From positions 1-42,822 of the forward strand of contig JAMFSU010000107.1 of NCBI GenBank assembly GCA_026225475.1: a DNA stretch of 42,822 nt, written 5' to 3'. Positions 1 to 8,901 of this stretch are shown one piece after another. The position numbers and the translations under genes were made by a program. The notes beneath the pieces were generated by a model, which had not been told where the DNA came from, did not search any database, and saw only the letters and a list, made by a program, of their open reading frames with translations. Numbering within the stretch: position 1 is the stretch's first letter; every line of letters begins with the position of its first letter. The DNA is from Duganella sp. Lineage in GTDB: Bacteria > Pseudomonadota > Gammaproteobacteria > Burkholderiales > Burkholderiaceae_D.

Positions 1-32
1 GCCGGGAACCCCGCAGGGGCGATGCAGTAGCG

Positions 33-82
33 GTCGCCTTTCTTTGCTTACTTATCTTTGGGCGAGACCAAAGAAAGTGAGC
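33..82. repeat. Intergenic hairpin element
   Basis: A near-palindrome: CTTTCTTTG (38-46) is complementary to CAAAGAAAG (69-77). A tighter hairpin pairs TCTTTGG with CCAAAGA around a GCGAGA loop, extended by CTTACTT against AAGTGAG with one bulge. Elements of this look are common between genes in beta- and gammaproteobacteria, from general memory rather than a search. The 64-codon open frame across it (58-252) is Arg/Lys/Pro-rich and follows the repeat, so it is not called as a gene. Nothing else coding is seen in bases 1-394. Confidence 0.55.
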
Positions 83-192
83 GGCTGCCGGGCCGCCCCC
101 GGCTAGCTCGTCCGAAGAGAACAAAGAGTCAACTACGCACTGAGGTAATAGGCTGCCGAGCCGCTCGGCTAGCTCGTCCGAAGAAAACAAAG
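83..192. repeat. Two-copy direct repeat of 42-44 bp
   Basis: Copy 1 (83-126) and copy 2 (151-192) both begin GGCTGCCG, run through a GC-rich stretch to GGCTAGCTCGTCCGAAGA, and end in ACAAAG. They differ by a 2-base length change and a few substitutions. The 24 bases between them are unrelated. The copies lie directly behind the hairpin element and may be part of the same mobile or degenerate intergenic unit. Confidence 0.7.
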
Positions 193-394
193 CTTCAGCA
201 ACTAAGAAAACCAAAAACACACACCGGCCTTTTCTTCACTGAACGGCATTAGAAGATCGGCAGGCTGTTTTGGCATTTTCAAGGGTTTTCTGCGGCACAA
301 CGCGTTTCGCCATAAAATCGCAGCAATTGTTATTCTTAGCATCTGTTCACGCCAAGCAGCATCACCACATTAACGCTCAATTTTCGCGCCGACC

Positions 395-1315
395 ATGAAA
401 CCAGAACTGCTGTCCCTGATTTATCTTTCCGAAGAAAGCCAAGCCATCATAGGCAATGTCTTTGACATCCTCTATGCCCCCGATCAAGAAACGCGGGTGG
501 CGGCTATTGTCGGCCACGCCAAGCATGTCAAGGTGGTACTGAGCAATGGATCGACCGGGCTCACGGCGGCAGAAATGGATGCCCTGACCCAACTGGAGCT
601 GGTGTGCGTGCTCGGTGCCGGCTTCGAAAATGTCGATAGTGCCCATGCGGCGCGGCGCGGTATCAGGATTGCCACCGGCGCTGGTACCAATGACGATTGT
701 GTGGCCGACCATGCAATGGGGCTGGTACTGGCCATCATGCGCAATCTGCGCCAACTTGATCTGGCATGCCGTGCCGGCATCTGGCGCGACACGTTGGTGT
801 TGCCGCCGCAATTGGCCGGCAAGCGGCTGGGCGTGCTTGGGCTGGGCACCATCGGCAAGAAGATCGCCCGCCGCGCGGCTGCCTTCGATATGGAAATCGG
901 CTATTTCAACCGAAGCCAGCGCGCTGATGTCGATTACCGCTATTTTGAAAGCGTGCTGCAGTTGGCAAGCTGGTGCGACGTGCTGGTCATCGCCACGCCG
1001 GGCGGCCCGGCCACGCGCCATCTGGTCGATGCCGGGGTGTTGCAGGCGCTCGGCCCCGATGGTTTTCTGGTCAATATTTCTCGCGGCAGCGTGGTTGATA
1101 CCGCCGCGCTGGCTGCTGCGCTTGCTCAGGGCACGCTCGGTGGTGCCGGCCTCGATGTCTATGAAAGTGAGCCGCAGCCACCGGCACAGTTGCTGGAATT
1201 CAAGAATGTGATACTCACCCCACATATGGCCGGCTGGTCACCGGAGGCGATTAATGCGTCGGTGTTGAAGTTCTTGCGTAATACAGAAGCGCACTTTTCG
1301 GGCAATCAGGCCTGA
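395..1315 (+). CDS. D-isomer-specific 2-hydroxyacid dehydrogenase
   Basis: NAD(P)-dependent dehydrogenase of 306 residues, in the glyoxylate/hydroxypyruvate reductase branch of the D-2-hydroxyacid dehydrogenase family; it would reduce a 2-keto acid to the D-hydroxy acid in the cytoplasm. The Rossmann dinucleotide loop GLGTIG follows VLGL near residues 148-155. The expected active-site Arg lies in NISRGS (R230), and the catalytic His in LTPHMAGWS (H277), preceded by GLDVYESEP with the usual Glu. Length is normal. The ATG at 395 is the only sensible start; the ribosome site is weak. It stands alone, so the substrate cannot be told from context. A lactate or phosphoglycerate specificity is less likely because the protein is short and lacks an ACT domain. 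Confidence 0.9.
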   Translation: MKPELLSLIYLSEESQAIIGNVFDILYAPDQETRVAAIVGHAKHVKVVLSNGSTGLTAAEMDALTQLELVCVLGAGFENVDSAHAARRGIRIATGAGTNDDCVADHAMGLVLAIMRNLRQLDLACRAGIWRDTLVLPPQLAGKRLGVLGLGTIGKKIARRAAAFDMEIGYFNRSQRADVDYRYFESVLQLASWCDVLVIATPGGPATRHLVDAGVLQALGPDGFLVNISRGSVVDTAALAAALAQGTLGGAGLDVYESEPQPPAQLLEFKNVILTPHMAGWSPEAINASVLKFLRNTEAHFSGNQA

Positions 1316-1539
1316 AAGTACCTGGTAAGTGCCTGGTAGAAAGGCTGCTCGCGGCGTTTTGTCAGGTACGGCAGGGAGGCAAGCAACTTGCTCGGAACTT
1401 GCTTGGTACGGCTATTCCAGATAGTCTTGCCGCTTTGTCGCGTCGGGCGGGTTCAAGGAAGCTGCCAGGCTGACGTAAATAAGTTATTCCTTACCCACAT
1501 TTGCCCGTGAATTCACCAGAACAGAGAAAGCCGCGCACC

Positions 1540-2019
1540 ATGGACATGCCATCTCATCAACTCACCATGACCGTCTTGATGACGCCTGACATGGCCAATT
1601 TTTCCGGTAACGTCCACGGCGGAACCATTCTCAAATTCCTCGACCAGGTCGCCTACGCCTGCGCCAGCCGCTATGCCGGCCAATATGTGGTGACGTTGAG
1701 CGTCGATCAAGTGATGTTCCGGCAGCCGATTCATGTGGGCGAACTGGTCAGTTTTCTGGCCAGCGTCAATCACACCGGCACCTCGTCGATGGAAGTCGGC
1801 ATCAAGGTGGTGGCTGAAAACATTCGTACCCAGGAATTGCGCCACGTCAATAGTTGCTTTTTCACGATGGTGGCGGTCGACAGCGCACGCAAGCCAGTCG
1901 CCGTGCCAGCGTTGCGACCGTTCAACGCAGAAGAAAAACGCCGTTTTGAAGCCGCCAAGCTGCGCAAGAAGTTGCGTGCCGAGTTGTTGCAACGCTTCGA
2001 AGAAGCCAAACTGACCTGA
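1540..2019 (+). CDS. Acyl-CoA thioesterase (hotdog fold)
   Basis: A 159-residue single hotdog-domain thioesterase of the YciA/BFIT type, expected to hydrolyse acyl-CoA to free acid and CoA in the cytoplasm. The diagnostic stretch NVHGGTILKFLDQ (residues 24-36) includes the probable catalytic Asp35, followed by an Ala/Ser-rich helix and VSFLASVNHTGTSSMEVG, typical of the family. The C-terminus is a basic helix rich in Glu, Lys and Arg. The frame is open upstream to a TTG at 1501, but the ATG at 1540 sits about 10 bases after a purine-rich AGAGAAAG and gives the family's usual length. An ATG at 1546 is also possible. It is monocistronic and convergent with the exporter gene at 2209. Confidence 0.88.
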   Translation: MDMPSHQLTMTVLMTPDMANFSGNVHGGTILKFLDQVAYACASRYAGQYVVTLSVDQVMFRQPIHVGELVSFLASVNHTGTSSMEVGIKVVAENIRTQELRHVNSCFFTMVAVDSARKPVAVPALRPFNAEEKRRFEAAKLRKKLRAELLQRFEEAKLT

Positions 2020-2208
2020 GCGAGGGCATTACTTTTCCGCTCAATTTGCCAATTCTCGGACCAGTGGTCGGCATGCTGTGGCTGTTCGCTGCGCAGGTAG
2101 CCTATCCGCCTTTGCTGGCGCGCTAGCCGTCACACAAGGCGGCATTTTCACGATACCAGTGCGCCATGATCGTTGCGACCTTGGACTTGCTGATCACCAT
2201 TGCCGCGC

Positions 2209-2955
2209 TCAAGTCAGCAATTTCGGCAGTGAGGCGCTGAGCAGGGCGATCCCCGATAGCGTCAGAAAACTCAAGACCAGACGGCGAAATGCCAGTTCGC
2301 TGATCCCGAGATAAAGCCGTGTGCCAAGCAAAGTCGGTATCAGAATGGCGGGTGCCACGATCGCCATCAGCGGCAGGATCGCGCGCGTAATCAAGCCGCT
2401 GCTGAGGTAAATCAGCAGTGTCACGGTTTGCATTGCCAGGTTGAAATTTTGGATGATGGCGCGTTGCTGGTCTTTTTCGAAGCCGCGCAGATTGCACCAC
2501 AGTGTCGGTATCACGCCGCTGAAACCGCCGATGCCACCCATGAAGCCGCCGACCGCGCCGATCACGCCATCGAGTGCTGCACCGCCGATGCGCAGCTGTG
2601 GCAGCCGATTCATCATCAGCATGACCGGACACCATATTGCCAGCAACAGGCCGAGCCCGAGCTTGAACAGATTGGCATCAAGCATGGGCAACACCAATAC
2701 CCCGAGCGGAATACCGGCCAGGCCGCCGATGATGAACGGCAGCAGTTGCCGGCGGTTGGCGCGGCGGCGCACCGTCAGCGCCGCCACGATCTGTCCCAGC
2801 CAGGCGCCGAACACGACCAGCACTGCGGCGACCACTGGATCGATATGCCACGCCCAGAACGACATGGCGACCATACCAAACGCAAAACCCGACAAGCCTT
2901 GTACGAATCCGGCCACCATGGCGCCGATGGCGATGGTCAAAATAGTTGCATCCAT
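2209..2955 (-). CDS. TauE/SafE family membrane exporter
   Basis: A 248-residue polytopic inner-membrane protein of the TSUP (TauE/SafE/YfcA) family, whose members move sulfite, sulfonates or other small anions. Two similar halves are visible: an N-terminal Gly-rich segment (GFVQGLSGFAFGMVAMSFW) and a mid-protein counterpart around GAVGGFMGGIGGFSGVIPT. These are the internally repeated glycine signatures of the family. About seven to eight hydrophobic segments can be counted. It lies 17 bases downstream of the MocR-type regulator on the same strand, so the two are probably co-transcribed. The substrate is unknown. Confidence 0.85.
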   Translation of the reverse strand: MDATILTIAIGAMVAGFVQGLSGFAFGMVAMSFWAWHIDPVVAAVLVVFGAWLGQIVAALTVRRRANRRQLLPFIIGGLAGIPLGVLVLPMLDANLFKLGLGLLLAIWCPVMLMMNRLPQLRIGGAALDGVIGAVGGFMGGIGGFSGVIPTLWCNLRGFEKDQQRAIIQNFNLAMQTVTLLIYLSSGLITRAILPLMAIVAPAILIPTLLGTRLYLGISELAFRRLVLSFLTLSGIALLSASLPKLLT

Positions 2956-2972
2956 GTTTTATCCCTGAAATC

Positions 2973-4478
2973 TTATGGTGTTTTGCGCCAGGCCTTGGCG
3001 AGTGTTTCAATGGCCGTGACAATGGCGGCTTGGTCGACGCCACCGAAGCCCATCACCAGCCCGGCCTGCTGCACTGGTGATGCAGCGCTTGCCAGCCAAT
3101 AGCGCGACAGTGCTTCAACCTCCACCCCAGCGGCATCGGCGGCCGCGATCAAGCGCTGTTGCTGTGCCAGGTCGGGCAGGCGCACTGTGCAATGCAGCCC
3201 GGCGTCAATGTCAGGCAAGACAATGCCGCCTGGGCGGATGCGTTGCCAGGTATCACACATGGCATCGCGGCGCGCGCGGCTGGCCCGCCGCATGCGCCGC
3301 ACATGGCGCTGGAAATGCCCTTGGGCGATGAACTCGGCCATCACGGCTTGATCCGGCATGGAGGAGTGACGGTCATATTGCATGCGTAGATTGATCAGGG
3401 CCTGTGCCAGTGGCGGCGGCGCCACGATGTAACCGAGTCGCAAGCCGGGAAAGGCAATCTTGGAAAATGTGCCCATGTACAGCACCCGTTGCTGGCGGTC
3501 GAGCGATGCCAGCAAGGCCAGCGGGGTGCCGCTGTAACGGTATTCGCCGTCGTAGTCGTCTTCCAGGATGTAGCTTTGATTGGTATCGGCCCAGGCCAGC
3601 AATTCGAGACGACGCGCCAACGACAGCGTGACGCCGCTGGGATATTGGTTTGACGGTGTTACATAGACCAGGCGCACGTTGTGCCCTTGCTGTTGCCACT
3701 GCTGCAATTGCTGGATGCGCAAGCCTTCGGCATCGACATCGATGCCGGCAATACGTGCGCCGTTCAGTGTCAGTGCCGCGACCGCGCGCGGATAGCCGGG
3801 GTTTTCGATGGCCGCCAGATCGCCGGGATTGAGCAACAGTTGCGCACACATGAACAAGGCCTGCTGGGTTCCTGCGGTAATGATGATCTGGTCGGGATCA
3901 CACACCAGGCCACGGGCGTGGCGCAGATAGCCGGCCAGCAGCGTGCGCAGTTGCGGGTCGCCAGCCGGATCGCCATAACCGATCCGATGTTCCGCACCAC
4001 GGCGCCAGAAGTCTGCCTGCAAGCGCGCCCACACATCGCCCGGAAACAAATCCAGTGCCGGTACGCCGAGCCGGAACGCGCGCGGCTTGCCGCCCCTGGG
4101 CATGATCTTGGCCGGCTGCGCCATGCGCGCACCAAGCTGCGACAGGCGCGGTACCGCCGCGCTGTTGGCAAGTACCGGCGCTCTGGCGATATCGGTGGCC
4201 GGCGCCGAGACATAGGTGCCATCGCCGACCCGGGTATTGATATAGCCTTCGGCATATAACTGATCGTAGGCGCGAACCACGGTAGTACGCGAGATATTGA
4301 GCGCCAATGCCAGCTCGCGCGAGGTCGGCAATTTGGCCTGGCGATCAATGCGGCCTTGCAGGATGCGATCGCGCAGGCTTTGGTAGAGCTGCACACTCAA
4401 GCCTTTGCCGGGTGAGAGCGCCAGCCCGGTGAGATCGAACGGAAACGGCGAGCTGTTCATGGCAGGCATCGCTGGCAT
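2973..4478 (-). CDS. MocR/PdxR-type GntR regulator with aminotransferase domain
   Basis: A 501-residue transcription factor with two domains. Residues about 25-95 form a GntR winged helix-turn-helix (LPTSRELALALNISRTTV, then AYDQLYAEGYI). The rest is a fold-type I aminotransferase-like domain that binds PLP and acts as an effector sensor. The PLP lysine is K340 in TFSKIAFPGLRLGY, and the EDDYDGEYRY and NPGYPR stretches are typical. Members control vitamin B6, GABA, taurine or amino-acid genes. It is divergent from the GNAT gene at 4612, with probable operator repeats between them, and is followed by a TSUP exporter that may be its target. The start is uncertain: in-frame ATGs lie at 4478 and shortly downstream, none with a strong ribosome site. 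Confidence 0.92.
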   Translation of the reverse strand: MPAMPAMNSSPFPFDLTGLALSPGKGLSVQLYQSLRDRILQGRIDRQAKLPTSRELALALNISRTTVVRAYDQLYAEGYINTRVGDGTYVSAPATDIARAPVLANSAAVPRLSQLGARMAQPAKIMPRGGKPRAFRLGVPALDLFPGDVWARLQADFWRRGAEHRIGYGDPAGDPQLRTLLAGYLRHARGLVCDPDQIIITAGTQQALFMCAQLLLNPGDLAAIENPGYPRAVAALTLNGARIAGIDVDAEGLRIQQLQQWQQQGHNVRLVYVTPSNQYPSGVTLSLARRLELLAWADTNQSYILEDDYDGEYRYSGTPLALLASLDRQQRVLYMGTFSKIAFPGLRLGYIVAPPPLAQALINLRMQYDRHSSMPDQAVMAEFIAQGHFQRHVRRMRRASRARRDAMCDTWQRIRPGGIVLPDIDAGLHCTVRLPDLAQQQRLIAAADAAGVEVEALSRYWLASAASPVQQAGLVMGFGGVDQAAIVTAIETLAKAWRKTP

Positions 4479-4520
4479 GGCAGGTATAAAGGGGCGCAGT
4501 CGATGTGCATTGGTCTGATG

Positions 4521-4558
4521 AAATTGGTGATTATTGGCTCTTTTGAGAAACCAAATTT
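4521..4558. promoter_or_regulatory. Candidate MocR operator between divergent genes
   Basis: Between the divergent regulator (start 4478) and GNAT gene (start 4612), AAATTGGT (4521-4528) and ACCAAATTT (4550-4558) form an imperfect inverted pair. Extra TTGG copies lie at 4510-4513 and 4534-4537. MocR-family proteins commonly bind repeated half-sites in such divergent regions. The assignment rests on position and symmetry only. Confidence 0.35.
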
Positions 4559-4611
4559 ACCATTAATCTACGTCCTATGTTCAACCACGTAAGCACTTTT
4601 CAAGCTAAATC

Positions 4612-5379
4612 ATGATGCCAATCTCGCCTTCGCACACTAGCAACGAACTCGGTCAACCGGTCGGTTTGGCCATGCCTGACTGGACTCCGCGGCCCTTGCC
4701 GACGCAGCAGCCGCAAGTTATCGTCGGGCGTTATTGCCGGGTCGAACCGATCACCGTGGCGCATGCCGAGCAATTGTTCGATGCCAATAGCGACGACGCC
4801 GAAGGGCGCAACTGGACCTATTTGTTCGCCAACAAGCCGGCTGATCTGGCCGCGTATCGCCAGTGGGTGCAGACCATGAGCCAGAGCAAGGATCCAATGA
4901 TGCATGCCATCATCAATCTCGATAGCGGCTGCGCGGTGGGCGTGGCTTCCTTCATGCGTATCGAGCCCAATTACGGCGTGATTGAAATTGGCAATATCAA
5001 TTTTTCGCCGCGTCTGCAGCGTACGCGGGCGGCTACTGAAGCGATGTTCCTGATGATGCGGCATGCCTTTGATGTGCTTGGCTATCGCCGCTACGAGTGG
5101 AAATGCGACAGCCTCAATATGCCTTCGCGGGCGGCGGCGCAGCGTTATGGTTTCACGTTTGAGGGGATATTCCGGCAGGCCGTGGTGTACAAGAACCGCA
5201 GCCGCGACACTGCCTGGTTCTCTATTACCGACCAGGAATGGCCGCCGATCCGGCGCGCCTTCGCGCACTGGCTGGCGCTCGAGAATTTCGATGCACAAGG
5301 GCAGCAAGTGCAAAGTCTGGGGGCCTTGATGAGCTTATATCGTCCGGCACTGGCCACGGCGGCGCAGGCTGTTGCATAA
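4612..5379 (+). CDS. GNAT family N-acetyltransferase (RimJ/RimL-like)
   Basis: A 255-residue acetyl-CoA-dependent acetyltransferase of the RimJ/RimL group, which acetylate protein N-termini or small amines. The family pattern is clear: GVASFMRIEPNYGVIEIGNI (strand region), FSPRLQRTRAATEAMFLMM (acetyl-CoA pyrophosphate-binding stretch, in the variant form RTRAAT), YRRYEWKCDSLNMPSRAAA and RYGFTFEGIFR. An N-terminal extension of about 30 residues and a C-terminal tail of about 50 go beyond the minimal fold. The divergent neighbour is a MocR regulator, which may control it. The EamA exporter follows 33 bases downstream and is likely in the same transcript. The substrate is not deducible. Confidence 0.88.
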   Translation: MMPISPSHTSNELGQPVGLAMPDWTPRPLPTQQPQVIVGRYCRVEPITVAHAEQLFDANSDDAEGRNWTYLFANKPADLAAYRQWVQTMSQSKDPMMHAIINLDSGCAVGVASFMRIEPNYGVIEIGNINFSPRLQRTRAATEAMFLMMRHAFDVLGYRRYEWKCDSLNMPSRAAAQRYGFTFEGIFRQAVVYKNRSRDTAWFSITDQEWPPIRRAFAHWLALENFDAQGQQVQSLGALMSLYRPALATAAQAVA

Positions 5380-5412
5380 TTTCACCTTTGCCATTTTTAC
5401 GATTGTCAGCAC

Positions 5413-6315
5413 ATGCGCGCAGCTTCCTTGTCTTCCCGCCAGGCCATCCTGCTATTGGGGTTAGTGGTGCTGGTATGGGGCACGACCTGGCCGGTCAATA
5501 AGGCGACCTTGCATTATCTGTCGCCGGTATGGGCGGCGGCGATCCGGTCCTGTATCGGCACTGGTGTGCTGCTGTTGATTTGCCTGGCGCGCGGGCGCCT
5601 GAAATTGCCGGCGCGCGGTGATCTGCCGGTGGTGTTCAGCCTTGGGCTGTTGCATATGACAGCGTATTCGATGCTGTGCAATATCGGCATGCAACATGTC
5701 GGCGCCGGCCGCTCGGTGGTACTGGCCTACACCACGCCGATGTGGGTCGCACCAGGGGCGCGCCTGTTTCTTGGTGAAGCCTTTACGGCGCGGCGTGCGG
5801 CCGGTACCGTGTGTGGCTTGCTGGGGCTGCTGTTGATCTTCAATCCGCTGGCGTTCGACTGGGGCAATCAGGCTTCGGTGTTTGGTAATGGATTGATTCT
5901 GTTGGGCGCGATGTTCTGGGCCGCCAGCATTTTGTATATGCGCGGCCATCGCTGGGTCGGTGAACCATTTGATGTACTGATCTGGCAAGCCTTGCTGGCC
6001 AGTTGTATCCTGGTCCCGAGCGCCTGGGCACTGGAGGGTCCGCCACAATTCGACTGGCAAGCCGCGGTATTGATCCAGGTGGTCTACAGCGGCGCGTTTG
6101 GCATCGCCATTGCCTATTGGGCCATCAACAAGGTCAATCATGCGTTGCCGGCCATGACTACTTCGCTCGGCCTGCTTGGCGTGCCGGTATTTGGTATCGT
6201 CTGTTCGTCGCTGGTCTTGGGCGAAACGCTGGAGCCCAGCTTGCTGGCCGCGATGGCCTTGATCATCGCGGGCATTGCCATCGGCGCCTTGCCGGCGCGT
6301 CAACGGGCGCTCTGA
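5413..6315 (+). CDS. EamA-family (DMT superfamily) exporter
   Basis: A 300-residue inner-membrane protein with about ten hydrophobic helices in two EamA repeats, the drug/metabolite transporter architecture. The start of repeat 1 is recognisable (LLGLVVLVWGTTWPVNKATL), as is the charged boundary AYTTPMWVAP before the second part of that repeat. Repeat 2 ends with LGLLGVPVFGIVCSSLVLGE, the usual last-helix region. Such proteins export amino acids, sugars or toxic metabolites. It lies 33 bases after the acetyltransferase gene, an arrangement compatible with modification plus export of one compound, which is inference only. Confidence 0.87.
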   Translation: MRAASLSSRQAILLLGLVVLVWGTTWPVNKATLHYLSPVWAAAIRSCIGTGVLLLICLARGRLKLPARGDLPVVFSLGLLHMTAYSMLCNIGMQHVGAGRSVVLAYTTPMWVAPGARLFLGEAFTARRAAGTVCGLLGLLLIFNPLAFDWGNQASVFGNGLILLGAMFWAASILYMRGHRWVGEPFDVLIWQALLASCILVPSAWALEGPPQFDWQAAVLIQVVYSGAFGIAIAYWAINKVNHALPAMTTSLGLLGVPVFGIVCSSLVLGETLEPSLLAAMALIIAGIAIGALPARQRAL

Positions 6316-6378
6316 TCGTTAGCTGCACCTCGCCGCATGGTTTGGGGGAGGCGGTACTGCTGGCGATCAATAACGCGC

Positions 6379-6402
6379 AACGTGATGCGTTACATTCACG
6401 TT
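6379..6402. promoter_or_regulatory. Inverted repeat upstream of the MOSC gene
   Basis: AACGTGA (6379-6385) and TCACGTT (6396-6402) form a perfect 7-bp inverted repeat with a 10-base spacer, in the 158-base gap before the MOSC gene. No T-run follows, so it looks more like a protein-binding site than a terminator. The binding protein is unknown. Confidence 0.3.
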
Positions 6403-6473
6403 AGTCATGGCATGATGGCGTACCCGTGACGACCTTATCTCAGGTTTCATCCAAAAAAACCAAAGCAGCAGCG

Positions 6474-7328
6474 ATGATTACACTGAGTCAATTGCACATC
6501 TATCCGATCAAATCCTGCGCCGGCATCAGCTTGAGCGAGGCCCTGGTCGGCCCGCTCGGGCTGGCGCTGGACCGCCGCTGGATGCTCATCGACCGTGCCG
6601 GAAACTTCCTGTCGCAGCGTACTTGTGCACGGATGGCAACCATTGCGACGGCGCTCGATGGCGAATTCCTGACGGTCACGGCACCAGCCATGCCGGCCTT
6701 GCGGCTGCCGTTGCTGCTCAGCGCAGGTACGCAAATTGCAGTTGCTGTTTGGCAAGATCGGTTGTTTGCGCTCGATTGCGGTACGGTCGCCCATCAATGG
6801 TTTTCCTTATATCTCGGCGTCGATGTGCGGCTGGTGCAGTTCGATCCGGCCTTGCGGCGTGTCTGTAGTGCCCAGTGGACCGGTACGACTGACGCGACTG
6901 TCCAATTCGCCGATGGCTTTCCTTTGCTGGTGACGAACCTGGCGTCGTTGCAGGATCTCAATGTACGGATGGGCAAGAAGGGTGCGCCGCCGTTACCGAT
7001 GGACCGGTTTCGGCCGAATCTTGTGCTCGATGGACTGGACGCTTATGAAGAGGATTACCTTGATACCTTGACGCTGGGTGCGCCCGGCGCAGGCATCGTG
7101 CTGCAGATGGTCAAGCCGTGTGCCCGTTGCGAGATTCCCGGCATTGATCAACACACCGGCTGGCGTGATACACAATGGCCGCATGAGCCGCTCGATACAC
7201 TGGCGCAGTATCGCGCCGATGCGCGTGTCGACGGCGGTTTGACATTTGGCCAGAATGCCGTTGTGCTTGCCGGTATTGGCCAACTGTTGCAACTGGGGCA
7301 GACGGTGCAGCCCGCACTGAATTTTTAG
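6474..7328 (+). CDS. MOSC domain protein (YcbX-like)
   Basis: A 284-residue protein with an N-terminal MOSC beta-barrel (ITLSQLHIYPIKSCAG, then GLALDRRWMLID) and a C-terminal MOSC domain ending in the conserved MVKPCARCEIPGID, whose cysteine is the family's molybdenum/sulfur site. Relatives such as E. coli YcbX and mitochondrial mARC reduce N-hydroxylated compounds using molybdenum cofactor. YcbX of E. coli carries an extra C-terminal 2Fe-2S ferredoxin domain that is absent here, so a separate electron donor would be needed. The frame is open to a GTG at 6426; the ATG at 6474 is preferred because the family N-terminus begins there. Confidence 0.88.
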   Translation: MITLSQLHIYPIKSCAGISLSEALVGPLGLALDRRWMLIDRAGNFLSQRTCARMATIATALDGEFLTVTAPAMPALRLPLLLSAGTQIAVAVWQDRLFALDCGTVAHQWFSLYLGVDVRLVQFDPALRRVCSAQWTGTTDATVQFADGFPLLVTNLASLQDLNVRMGKKGAPPLPMDRFRPNLVLDGLDAYEEDYLDTLTLGAPGAGIVLQMVKPCARCEIPGIDQHTGWRDTQWPHEPLDTLAQYRADARVDGGLTFGQNAVVLAGIGQLLQLGQTVQPALNF

Positions 7329-7383
7329 CTGACAGCCAGGCCGTCTGGTCTGGACGATGGTGTAGAACTGGAGAAACCAAGTA

Positions 7384-8535
7384 ATGAAGTGGTTGGTATC
7401 GATGAAATGGCTATACCTGACAGCGTTGCTGTCAGCGAGTTTTCCGATGGCGGTCATGGCCGCTGAGCGTACCGTCTTGATCGGTTATGCAGCGCCCTTG
7501 AGTGGCGCTTCGGGTTCCGTCGGTACCAGTCTGGTGCAGGCAGCCGAGTTGGCGGTGGAGGATATCAACCGGCAAGACATCCAGATCGACGGCGAGCACC
7601 TGCGGTTTCAGTTGCTGACGCAAAATGACCGTTCTGACCCGCGCACCGGTTTGCTGGTGGCTGATTATTTTGTCAAAAGCAATGTTGTTGGTGTGATCGG
7701 TCATTGGAATTCCGGGGTCGGTATTCCTGCCTCGCGCATCTACAAGGACGCCGGGATTGTCCAGATTGCCCAGGCAACCACTTCGCATGCCTATACCCAG
7801 CAAGGATTTGCCACCGCGTTCCGGATCGTGCCGCATGATGACGAAGGGGCGCGTTACACGGCGCAATACGTGGTCAGGCAAATGAAGGGCAAACGCATTG
7901 CCGTTCTTGATGATCAAACCTTGTTCGGCGCTGGCTATGCCGATCAGTTTGCCCAGACGGTGCGCGAACTCAAGGGCGAACTGGTGAACCGGCAGAGCAT
8001 CAGCAGCCATACTTCCGACTTCAATGCCGTATTGCGTGCGCTCAAGCAGGCCGATCCCGACCTGGTGTTCTTTGGTGGCCTGGATGCACAGGCGGCGCAA
8101 CTGGTGCGCGAATTGCGGCGCTTTGACATTAGTGCGCCGCTGGTCGGTGCGGGCGGTACGGTCGGCCAGCGCTATTTGCAGCTTGCTGGTCCGGCCGGCG
8201 AGGGCACGGTGGCGCTGGAGCCAGGCTATCCAGCGCATCAGGGCGCGCAATGGCAGCAATTCGAAAAAAACTATAAGAGCCGTTTCGGCGACGACATGGG
8301 CTTGTATGCGCCATTTTCGTATGATGCCATCGAGGTACTGGCTGCTGCGATCAAACAGGCGCGCTCGCTGGAGCGCGGGAAAATTCTCGCCGCCATGCAC
8401 CGTATCAGGCACAATGGCCTGACTGGGCAAATCAGTTTCGATGCCGAAGGCAATCTGATCAATCCGGTGTTTACCGTTTTTCAGGTCAAAAACCAGAAAT
8501 GGCTGCCACTCAAGACCATTGGTGGCAAATCCTGA
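7384..8535 (+). CDS. Branched-chain amino-acid-type ABC transporter substrate-binding protein
   Basis: A 383-residue periplasmic binding protein of the LivK/LivJ type. Residues 1 to about 26 are a signal peptide (basic start, hydrophobic core, cleavage after VMA-A). The mature protein opens with VLIGYAAPLSGASGSVG and continues with AVEDINRQ and VGVIGHWNSGVGIPAS, the standard first-lobe and hinge pattern of class I binding proteins. The ligand may be Leu/Ile/Val or another small amide or acid. No permease or ATPase genes are beside it, so it is an orphan here. A weak GGAG precedes the ATG; a second in-frame ATG six codons in is a less likely start. It follows the MOSC gene by 55 bases. Confidence 0.9.
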   Translation: MKWLVSMKWLYLTALLSASFPMAVMAAERTVLIGYAAPLSGASGSVGTSLVQAAELAVEDINRQDIQIDGEHLRFQLLTQNDRSDPRTGLLVADYFVKSNVVGVIGHWNSGVGIPASRIYKDAGIVQIAQATTSHAYTQQGFATAFRIVPHDDEGARYTAQYVVRQMKGKRIAVLDDQTLFGAGYADQFAQTVRELKGELVNRQSISSHTSDFNAVLRALKQADPDLVFFGGLDAQAAQLVRELRRFDISAPLVGAGGTVGQRYLQLAGPAGEGTVALEPGYPAHQGAQWQQFEKNYKSRFGDDMGLYAPFSYDAIEVLAAAIKQARSLERGKILAAMHRIRHNGLTGQISFDAEGNLINPVFTVFQVKNQKWLPLKTIGGKS

Positions 8536-8567
8536 TGCTGTCGTTCAACCACAATTAGTTTATTCCC

Positions 8568-8879
8568 ATGCCTGTCATCCGCGTCATCACCGCAGTCAAT
8601 TTGAACAAGTCAGGTCTGGTGCAATATGTGCGCTGGGGTCTGGCCGATACTGATACCAATCTCTGGAAAGTCATGCCTGAACAAAGCCATGTCATCCATG
8701 TATTAGAGGCACTCAAGTATGGTGAGGATGTGTGGACCGTCATCGCCGATGGCGAGCGTGTCGTGGCGGGGCCGCGTGTTCATGCGGTAAAGCTCAAGCC
8801 GGGCCTGAAAACCATCGCGATGATGCCGGTCGATGGCGCTGAGCAGGGACTTGAGCTGTCACAGCTGCAGCAGTTCTGA
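8568..8879 (+). CDS. Conserved-looking small protein of unknown function
   Basis: A 103-residue soluble protein with alternating hydrophobic residues suggesting a small beta-rich fold (IRVITAVNL, YVRWGLADTD, VWTVIADGERVVAGPRV, LKTIAMMPVDG). No signal peptide, membrane segment or cysteine is present. The pattern loosely recalls the DUF3892 group of small beta proteins, but this is not firm. It starts 33 bases after the binding-protein gene and may share its transcript. A perfect hairpin lies between it and the convergent H1-like gene. Confidence 0.65.
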   Translation: MPVIRVITAVNLNKSGLVQYVRWGLADTDTNLWKVMPEQSHVIHVLEALKYGEDVWTVIADGERVVAGPRVHAVKLKPGLKTIAMMPVDGAEQGLELSQLQQF

Positions 8880-8901
8880 GACGAGACTAACAACCGCTGG
8901 C

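Noticed and set aside
58..252. 64-codon Arg/Lys/Pro-rich frame
   Set aside because: It runs through the hairpin and direct repeats, has no ribosome site, and its internal repeats follow the DNA repeat.
2078..2314. 78-codon frame on the plus strand
   Set aside because: It overlaps the end of the exporter gene on the other strand and shows no protein-like pattern.
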